The notes under the pieces are model-generated. The model worked only from the letters and a program-made list of their open reading frames with translations. It did not search any database and was not told where the DNA came from. A stretch of 26,938 nucleotides of DNA from positions 22,570-49,507 of the forward strand of contig JAKCWW010002311.1 of assembly GCA_026260175.1 (NCBI GenBank), read 5' to 3'. The DNA is from Reticulitermes lucifugus. Lineage: Eukaryota > Arthropoda > Insecta > Blattodea > Rhinotermitidae. The translations under genes were made by a program, and so were the position numbers. Of the stretch, positions 9,366-19,600 are shown one piece after another (positions within the stretch are counted from its first letter, which is position 1; each line of letters starts with the position of its first letter).

Positions 9366-10554
9366 TGTTCACGCTGTTGCGATGCACTAAATTGTTTGAC
9401 TGACGTAGGAAGAGATTTGTTCGGTGGATTTTGTTTAAACCCTGGTACACATAAGTTCATTTGAATAGTCTTTTAGTGGTGTGTGTCTTATGTGGGTCCA
9501 GTTTTGAAAGATCATACATGTGAGCTTTAAAACCGTTCATGTGGCATGCAGTTCCTAATAGCCAAACTGGTTTAATATAATTTTCTTGCTTTGGATTCGG
9601 CAGTTAATTCTTTAGGGTTGTGACGATGGTGTATTACGTGTAGGACAGTTTCAGGTCACTTTGACTTTGGGCAAAGTTTAGAAAATAAGTAATCCTACAG
9701 TAGTAGTTGTGCATTTTGTTTTTATACAACTTTTGTAGTCATAGTGGTTATCATTATCATGGAATTTTTCTGTATAAGTAAAACTGCAGATTACAATAGG
9801 GGTACCCTGTCTGAACTAACAGAAATAATTCCATGCAGCAGAACCCTTGAGAAATTAGTAATTGCATGGGTAGTCAAGGAATGACCTGTATTTTAGAGAA
9901 CCTGAATATAGTAAGTAGTGGTGGTGGGGGTGGAAGAGGAGGAGGAGGTAGAATCCGGAATAAGTATTGATGACACAGTGTGTTAGGTTATGTAGATGAG
10001 AATGAAAGTAATTCATGTCGTCCTGAACAACTGTTATATGCAGTGAATGTAAGAAATGAAAATTTTATTGTAGTATTTTCTTGGGAAGCAATGGCTTCAA
10101 AGATATTGCATTGTTCAGGATGCAGTAATGGCTGTTGGATAATGAAGTGACAGTAAAAACACTTTTGTAGCTAATGAATCGGATTTAAGCATAATTAAAA
10201 AGCTCTCGTATCACACAAACATTGCCCTTGCCACCAATTGGTTCAGGAGGTAACCAGGTTAATGCAGATTTTATCTTAGAAGACAGTTAGGTGCTGTGTG
10301 TTCTACTCAGTTTTTCTGAAGGCAGTAATTTCTCCATTTTTCTTGTAGCAGAAAGATCTCCATGTTTTTCTTGTCACAAAAATCCTCTGTTTCAGCACTT
10401 CATTATATGTGACCTAAACATTTCTCTCAACAGCATCACCGCTTTTTCATCCGTAGTGGTGAAATGGTTGATATTTACATACAGTGATATGAAAAGTTTG
10501 ATACTCCCATGGTATTGTTTCCTTCCCAGTTGCTGACTGATTTTCTCATTCCAG
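9366..10554 (+). other. Probable 5' region / 5'UTR intron of the caspase gene
   Basis: No coding signal. The first coding exon is preceded by a good acceptor (TTTTCTCATTCCAG ending at 10554), so at least one non-coding exon lies upstream; the shift to CpG-poor sequence near 9450 suggests the transcription start is close to it. A GGA/GGT-rich low-complexity patch lies at 9918-9950. Confidence 0.4.
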
Positions 10555-10564
10555 ATTTTGTAAA

Positions 10565-10696
10565 ATGAATGAAGAAGACAGACAGAAAATCAGGCACAAT
10601 TTGGTGGTGCTTGTTGAAGAAACAAATCTAGGTACACTGATACCTAAACTGTGTGAAAGGGGAGTGTTTACTGCTGAAATGATTCAGAAATATGTG
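10565..10696 (+). CDS. Dronc: Caspase exon 1 (CARD, first half)
   Basis: Encodes residues 1-44, from [12 protein letters not shown] to AEMIQKYV, ending in phase 0 at GTG with donor GTAAGC from 10697. The acceptor CAG ends at 10554, so ten bases of 5'UTR (10555-10564) share this exon. The pattern of Leu and charged residues and LCERGVFT fits helices 1-3 of a CARD. Confidence 0.9.
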
Positions 10697-13600
10697 GTAA
10701 GCTATCTGTTTAATATAAGTAAGGTTTCAGACATTGTTGGTATTTGTATTTAAATTGTGGTATCTGGTATCTTATGGTGGTGGTTATTTGGTACCGTCTC
10801 CATCTTCAAGACAAAGTGACCAGTAGCACAGATACAAGATTTGAGAATCTTGTGGTGGTAAATATTAACAGTGTGGTCTATTGGAGTGTGACACCATATA
10901 GTCTGGTGTTTACCAGCATTTTGGAGGAACATACTGTTTTAAAAAGATGAAGGTAGCACTTTCTACCCTACAGGAACAGTCTTAATGTTGGATTATTCAC
11001 TTTTCTAAATAAGCTCTTTAATTTTGTATTAAGCTTGAAGTAGTGCCCAAATCACTTGAAAGTAGCTGCACACGGCATTTCTGTGAAGTATAATTCATAA
11101 ATTATCGCCTCCCCACAGTTTTGATTGGACTGAGCTGAAGTGATTGCAAATCATTCTTTCAATACATGCATTGTGTGGCTTATTTCTGAGAATAGAAAGA
11201 GGGATTAGATTGTACTGCATATAGTCACTGTGTTACTGTTCCACAGTTCCTGCCCAAGCAGTGTCATTACACATTGGCACAGTTCACACACATGAGTCCA
11301 ACAAAATATGAGTATCTACTCCACAAAGGAAACAGGTGCCACCTATGCCACTGTATATACCAACATACAAAATACTGGTGCTTATAATACATACTGTATA
11401 ATCCTGAATATGGGGTGACTTCCTCTTTCTTATTGGGGTATTTAGAGAAAAAACTGAAACTGATGAAAACACACAAACTCACACTGTGAATCAGGCAGAG
11501 ACATTTACTGCATTGCAACTAATACTAAAACTTTCACTGGAATACTGGGCGACTAAATTTTGTACAGTGGTGCCTGATGCTTTGAGCATGATTATTGCAG
11601 TTTTCTTGGCGTACATACATAAATCTGTATCAGTTCACATGTATCAAGCAGAAAGTGCCAGATAACAATGAGGTTCACCGATGAGTCCAGAATTGTGGGT
11701 TCTGACTATGGACCTTGCTTCATGTCACCCTTCTGGCTCCTAGAATTTGAAGGTGACTGCTAGATTTCTGAAAAATTTGTGAACCCCTGATATGTGTGGG
11801 TGTGTGTGTGTTTATATATATATATCTATATATATATATGTTTATTTCACTGTTACATTAGGATAAAAACACAGAACTTCGTGAGAGGAAGCGAGATTTG
11901 TACTTGGATCTGCAGACAAGGGGCCCAGAGGCCTTTCAGAATCTTATTGTTTCTCTCATGGTGACTGGACATCTGGATTTAGTGCGGCGTCTTGAACCAC
12001 ATATTGATATAAGGAATTACTATATAGAGCAACTTGTGCCTCAGCCTCGACAAGGGTACCGTCTCTCTTCATACATTTATCTAGCCTGCCAACTTACAAC
12101 ACCATGTAGTGTGTAGGAGGGTACCAATATTTCTACCCTAAAGATGAAAGAAGGAATTCGCTCTGAAAGTTTGTATTCACCTAACAGACCGCATGGTGTC
12201 ATAATGCATATCACAGTATGACTGTTGAATGTGGTGAAAACTTGAACTGTTTTATTTTAGTTTTGCTGATGAAATGTACCTTAAAAGTTATTTATATGCA
12301 CTAAAGGTTTTGGAGCAAATATGAATATGCATATTTTATTTTTCACTGGACAAGCTGGCTCAGACTGTAATTCTTGTATCTTGTATTCAGAAGGTGCCTA
12401 CTTTCAGTTTTGGTCAAGAAACTTGCTATCCTGACTGAAGCATTTCACAGTTCCCTCAGTGCCAGCAAATGCTGGGATAGTATCTCAGACCATGCCACAA
12501 CTGCTTTCACATACTGATCAGTTCATTAGCCACTAATGAACTTACCATTTGACACTCTTCGGTCTGCGCTACTAATGGCATGATTTAATAAACCATAAAT
12601 AAATGAAATTAGTTTTTTCTTTTGGGTCTGTGAAAGAAAACTGTAGTTTGAACCATTTACAGCATCTAAAATAGTGTTTTCCAACAAGGGTTTCACAGAA
12701 CATCATTAGAGGTTTTGCAAGAAATTGTGGAATAAATAAATAAATAAACATCTTGGAATACTGTGAAAATTTTGGAATACCGAAAAAAATTCCAAATATG
12801 TGGTGAAATATTGCAGGAATTTTTATCCATCAATTGGCAATACTGGCATAATGTCCATGCGCTACCAACTGCCGCTTTGTTTTGTTTTGTTTTGGCCAGT
12901 TTGTATTTGAGGTTCACTTAATTGTACTGTGTCTGTGTTTCGTTCATAGTGTTACAGAGTCGCCTCACTAGTGGTGACAAAAAGGCTCCTTGCTGTCATC
13001 TTTTTCTGGCCTGTAAATATTTTCATAGACAGGTGTTCCTCGGGATATGAAGAATTATTTTGGGGGTTCCTCCAAGGAAGAAATGTTGGGAAACACTGTT
13101 CTAAAAGGTGGAGTGGAGTGGAGTGTTAGTTACATTGGGAATGGTGTTGCTGGCTGGCTTTATTCACCATAAGGTAGTAAACAAGTTTTGGTTTTGGTGT
13201 GTGCCACCACTTCTTGCTGTGTTGTGACATTAATCATTTTGGCTTTAGCCATCAGCCTGCTGCATTTATTGAAAGCTACATTGTTTCTTCCTTGCATGGT
13301 ATGACAACACTGTAATGTGGACTTACATACAGTAGTAAAGTGCTGTTGCTCTTTTGTTGTAAAGAGAATAGCAGGTGTAGAAATGACTTCCCTGTTACAT
13401 GTCTGTGTGTGTGGTTAATTTTAAAGTATCACAACAAATCTGTGCTTTCTTGTTCCTGTGGAGGAAACTATCTGCGTATCTTTCATAAAGAAGATTGTAG
13501 TTGGTTCAGAATTAGGTTATCACTATTGAGTTTGTTTTTTTATAGGACAAACCTGGCTAATCTTCCAGCATATATGCTAGAAGATGAGACTGGACTTAGC

Positions 13601-16600
13601 CCAAGACTTCAAACTTTAGCTTTTCAGAATGTACGATGTGTAACAAATTTAAGCACAGAACCATTAAAGGTTGTAGTGAAGAAAGCCACAGTGAGAATGG
13701 ATGTTTGTACTTCGAAAGGGGTGCAGGTAAGTAGCCATAGTTGTGTAGTGTGTATAAATTTGTAGCATTATTAGGGTAGATATAAAGTGATCCCTGAAAT
13801 ATATTTAAAAAATTAAAACCTTTTTAGCAGTTAAAAGTTGAAAGTGAACTTTGGTGACCCTGGCACTAATCGCCATTGTTTCTTAGTGTGTCCCTTGTCA
13901 TTGGAACCATCACTTCATTGACATTCAAATGAGTCAAAAATGAGCTCTGTAGCTCAGATATAGCCATAATTAGAGCTGTTTTTACAAGTCGTGTCTTTCC
14001 GAAGAATGCAATTGTTTCGAATTTTCAGTGCCTGCGACAAGTAAACTACAAGGAGTAGGGAGGTGATAGTTGACATTTTTACTTATGCCTGTAGGGTTTA
14101 CAAATTCACTTCTCTTGAGAAGCTTCATGATCTGTGTTCCTCACCAAATATTATTTGGGTGATCAAATCAAGAAGAATAAGATGGCTGGGGTATGTAGCA
14201 TGTATGTATGGAGGAGAGAAGAGGTGCATACAGTGGTTTGGTGGGGAAACCTGAGGGAAATAGACCACTTGGAAGACCCTGGCATAGCTGGGAGGATACT
14301 ATTCAAATGGGTCTTCAAGAAATAGGGGGGGAGGGGGGGCATAGACTGAATTGATCTGTCTCAGGACAGGGACAGGCGGCAGGCTTTTGTGAACGTGGTT
14401 ATGAATCTTCAGGTTCCATAAAGTGCAGGGAATTTCTTGACTGAGGAACCGTTAACTTCTCAAGAAGGACTCGGCTCCATGGAGCTTGTTAGTTTGTTAA
14501 CTAGTGGCTTGTCAGCACACAAATATAGTAAGACAGTTTTCATTTCAGTTATCCTGTATATCAGATGTGTGCAACGTCTTATCTTGGACACACAAGTTTC
14601 TGTTGTGTTCTGTGAAATAGCCTGGCTGTTCACTGAAAGCACGCCAGGGTGTGCAGTGTGCCATTTGAATGAGGACATGAGGATTATCATGTAACATGTT
14701 AAATGTGGGGAAATTGTCGTTTCTTTCAGGTGTATCCAATGTGCTCATCACCAAGAGGTTACTTCTTTATGATTAATAATGTTCAGTTTGTGAATGATAT
14801 TATGGACCAACGGATTGGCGCAGAGGTGGATGAGAGGAATCTTGCTGAATTATTTAAGGAGTTCGGCTATATTGTGGAGAAATACCGTAACGAAGGATTA
14901 GAGGTAGATACACTGTGTAGTCAGAACATGACTGAGGGATAGAGGTATATGTACTGTTGTGCCACATCATGACCAGTGATTTGGGGTATATATAGTGTGG
15001 GCCAGCGCCATGGTGATAATGTAAAGGTTGATGTATTCTGAAGTCACCATGACACAGAATTAGATGTGACTGTATTGTGGAGTCACACCATTATCGAGGA
15101 TTAGAGGTAGATAAATTATGGAGTCACACCATTATCGAGGATTAGAGGTAGATCTGTTGTGGACATGCACCATGACCAAGATTTAGTCATAGATACAGAG
15201 TCTGGTGAAAAAGTTCTTGGGCAGGTTAAATAAAACACAATACATACAAAGTAAATTTTATTATCCTCTTCATCCACTTCCCTCCTACATTAATACAGCG
15301 ATTCCAACCATGTTTCCGTTTTTCCCAGCATTCCATATGTGATTTTTAAGAAATTTTGGTTGGCTGCTCTAATTTTTTTTTCTTGAATTTCATCCACTGA
15401 TTGAAATTGATGACCTTGAACCTTTAAATGACCTGGTTGGTATTTAAATTTTGGCACATAGTTTGTGAAAAATGTGAGTATTATTTGAACAGAAAAAGAT
15501 AAAATTATGAAATAAACGGCATTCTGTGGGAAATGAAACGGAGATTATGCAGCATGTCTTAAAAATGTCATAAATGTCCTTTTTGCCTGAATATATAAAA
15601 TTAATTTCCTGGGGTGGTTTTTTGTACATGCATTTACATGTGCGAACATAGGTCATTTAAAGGTTAAACTAATTTCCAGTTTTTGGAAGAGGAAAATCTG
15701 CAAGAGAGAGATCAGGACTGAAGGGTAGCTGTGGAACCACTGGAGTTTCATTTTTCACGAGTTGTGCATGCAGTCCAAGAACTTTTTGAACAGACGTCAT
15801 GTAATTTATCATCCATTGTCACTGGCCTTTAAAGAATCATGAGAAAAGGTAGAGTTGTTTCTGTTGGGGGTAGAGGTATAGCAATTGGATTGTGTGGAAA
15901 TAGGTTATGAGGATGTGAGCTAGCACATGATTATGTACAGTGGTGGCATCTGGTGTTGATGCAGTTGTGTCTATGTTTTCTTACTTTACAGTCAGACAAG
16001 TTATGCATGCTTTTACCTCAACCTGCATTAATGCAGGCTTACAGTTCATTGTGTCATCTTTGTCCACTTGTCACTTCCCCATATCAAGCAAGTTAAGGGG
16101 AGCTGTAGCACTGCTGTCTTGTATTCAGAAGGTGCCCATTTTGAGTTTTAGCTAGGACACTATTGTGACTGAGGTTTTTGTGGTTTTCCTCAGACTCTAC
16201 AGACAAATACCAAGATAGTACCTTAAATAATGCCATGATAGCTTTTGTCCCCATTCTTCCAATTCATTATTTAGTTATCTTCCTACAATTCAGCGTAAAA
16301 AATTCTTCAAGAACCGACAGTATTATTGAATAAACCATAAATAATATAATCACATTATCATAACTGAAAATACTGTATTTTCCACCTCATAAGATGCATC
16401 CCCCCCACAAAATGTTCCAGAAATTACCATATGTCTTCTGGTGTTGAGACATTAAATCCAAAAAAAATACTTTACAAAAAATAAGGTGCATCTTACCACT
16501 AGTAGTGTCTTATGAGGCAGGAGATGTAATATTCTATATCTCCAAGGAAAGTAGACATCTGTTAAATAAGTTTCGTGATACGCATGTGAAGATTTGCTTT

Positions 16601-19600
16601 CATTCTCCACAGGACATGAAGCGTAAGATTCGTGAATTTGCTCAGCGAAGAGAGCATTCACGATATGATTCCTGTGTAGTGGCAATCATGAGTCATGGGA
16701 TAGCAAGAAGGAGTAAGCAGGATTCCACCATTATATCTGCAGATGGTCAGCTGCTGGAGATAGAGTGGGTTCTGGAACAGTTCACCAATGAAAATGCTCG
16801 CAGCCTTGTAGCAAAACCTAAAATCTTCTTTTTCCAAACATGCAGGTGTGACATGGCTTTTAAATTGGTGATATAAGTACTGCAAGTGCTTTTTATGGGG
16901 AAAAGGCAGTCAGAGAAGGAAACCAAATGCTTCCATCTGTCTAGTATTGAAATCTGAATACATTTGGGAACTTGTGAAATTTTAGGTTTTCATGATGTTG
17001 ACTGAAGATTGCTCACTATCTTGTAGGATATAACATGGTGTAATTTGATGTCTAGCTACCTGACTGCATGGCATCACATTCCAGAAGACCGTAATCTTCA
17101 TTTGTAAGCGTATTTCCATGTTGTAGGCACAGAGTTCCAACTGCCTTTACCCTATACAGGGTGGTTTATGAGTTGTGGACATGACTGTAGGAGATGATTT
17201 CCTACATCTTTATGATAAAGAAGTTTCTATCAACATGGGCCCTATTCTCAGTGGTTATCGTGTCATGGGTGTTTTTTTAATTCTCGTAAACGCACTTCTG
17301 TGAACTGTGTGTACGGACTATATGACCTTGAACAAGCATTCTTTCTAGCACTGTATGGTGGGTATATAAACAAATTTCAGGCTTATCTTTGCACTTGCAG
17401 GCATGCTATTCACAACTGAGTGGCAAGGTGCATTGTGCCTGAGGTTGGAATTTTTGAAAATTTGCTTTAAGCACAGGTCATTGTGTGACTTAAAGGCATA
17501 TTTTTTCATGAAGTTAAAATTAGACCTTAAATTTATCAGGTAATTTGTTTATTTTATTCCAGCTTTTTTCAATAATCCTTACATTTTATTCTAAGTTTTG
17601 TAGGGTCATAACTCTGTAACCATTCAGAATTGGACACACATTTGTATAAACTCTTTTGGTCACAAAGACCTAGGAAACTATCTCCTACAGTTATGCCCAT
17701 AACACATGAATCACTCTGCATATCACTCTGTTAACAGCACATGCATTTCATTGCTTATGTCTGCATCATCTTCAGTGTGCTAACAATATTAACAAACAAT
17801 TTGCAGTTGAGCACAACTATTTCATCTATTAATGCAGTTGATACAACTTCATGTTTCAGCTAGCTATAAGATAGTTCAGTGGTATGCATAATTGGCATTA
17901 TGTAATTAGTTGAAATTCTGTAGGTTTTGAGAGGTAAAGGTATAGAACAGGCCATGAAGGTGCAGAGGGGGAGTAGGGTATAGCTCTACTCTTTCTTTAA
18001 CTTCAACGCTAGATAAGGGTGGGTGGTCGACGCCATGTCCCAACCACCTTAACCCCAGGAAGGAGACCCCAGTACCCATGGTACAGGAGCCTGGATGGGC
18101 CCCAGGGCCAGTCTGGACATGTGCAGAAAATCTCGCCCCCACCAGGATTCAATCCCCCCAACTATCCAGCCTGTAGCGAGGGTTTGCAGAGGTGACAGAG
18201 AATTATGGGATGAAGCCATTATCTGTTTGCATACTGCATACTGCTCCGTCTGAATTTTGCGTACAATGTTTGATATGCTTATTGAATATTGTATTTGTTT
18301 TCAGAGGTGACAAAAGGGATTTTGGTTTGCGGCTAACATCTGGTTGTATACCGACTAATGGGTCCAGCTCAGCTCTTCTGCATACAGTGCCTGATATACT
18401 TGGTTATTGTATTGTTTTTCAGAGGTGGCAGAAGGGGTTTTGGGGTGAAGATAACATCTGGTCGCATACATCTTGGCAACAACAGCTCTATCTTTTGCAC
18501 TGAATGTCTGATGTACTAATTGGATGTTTGTATTTATTTTCAGAGGTGATTCACGGGATTATGGGCTGAAGTTAACATCTGGTCGCATACAAACTGATAG
18601 CAGCAGCTCAGTTGTTCTGCGTTCAATGTCTGACATACTTATAGGGTATTCAACGCTGCCTGGTTTTGCGTCTAACAGGGACGTGTATCTTGGAACCTGG
18701 TATATTCAAGCTATCTGTGAAGTTTTCATGGAGCGTGCCTGTGATACAGATGTTGAAGATATGCTCAAAATGGTAAGTTTATCACCTTTATCATTGTTAT
18801 GATTACTTGGTTTCTGGACTTTGTCAATTTCTCTTCTAGAAGAAAATAAGCAACTTTTCAGGAAGTGGGTGTGCTGCCATCCTCAGGTGGGGTGGGCAGG
18901 CCTGGGTGCAACAGAAAGAGCTGTTCTCAATCACTGCACCACATGTGTCAGTTAACTGCATGTATATAGCCACAGCCTCAGACACACATTATGTGTTGAA
19001 CCTTCCTAAACAGCTCCAATGAAACAAGTTACACCTTGTGCATAACCTGATGGTCTAATAGATAATAGGCCTGGTCTGCAATCCTAAAATTTTGAAATTT
19101 TGAATAATAATATATGTTTTTGATACTGCGATACAGTCTTCTTATTCGATTACTAATTGCTGAACAGTTATTGAGACAAACACCATGTAAATCAGGAAAG
19201 CTCACAACTGAGTGAAACAACAGTGTACTACAAATAATACACTGTTCACTTTGCAGGTTATGTAAATAGATTGCAACAGACAGGTACAGTTATCAGTAGT
19301 ATGCACTTTGTCTGTGTAGGTAAATGACAACTTGCATTGATGCAATGAATAGAAAATACAAGTGCAGTTGTGTATCTGCGTAAAACAGTGCACCACATTT
19401 ACGTGTGTTACACTGATTGAAATATAATGACACATTAAACTAATAGCCCTTTGACTAGAATGATATGTAATGTGGTGTCAAAGGCCATAAAGTGTACATA
19501 ACCCAATAGCTGGAATTAACAGTATGGATGCTAGTGTTTTCACATTTAAATGACCTATGAGTGTTTGAGCTGAGAAATATCACACGCAAAACATTAACTA

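Larger units (their letters stand above)
4650..9450. other. CpG-retaining block between two CpG-depleted gene bodies
   Basis: By eye, CpG dinucleotides are frequent from about 4650 to 9450 and scarce on both sides, where TpG and CpA are common. In insects with gene-body methylation this marks an unmethylated promoter/intergenic region. It includes viperin exon 1, its 5' flank, and the probable 5' flank of the caspase gene. Not counted numerically. Confidence 0.5.

Noticed and set aside
16505-16612. In-frame extension of caspase exon 5 to the left
   Set aside because: It includes the terminal repeat of a TIR element and no caspase-like residues; a good acceptor at 16612 restores phase with exon 4.
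18192-18503. A 103-codon open frame as an independent gene
   Set aside because: It runs through exon 6 copies A (other frame) and B and then reads through the intron and copy C. It is part of the tandem array, not a separate gene.
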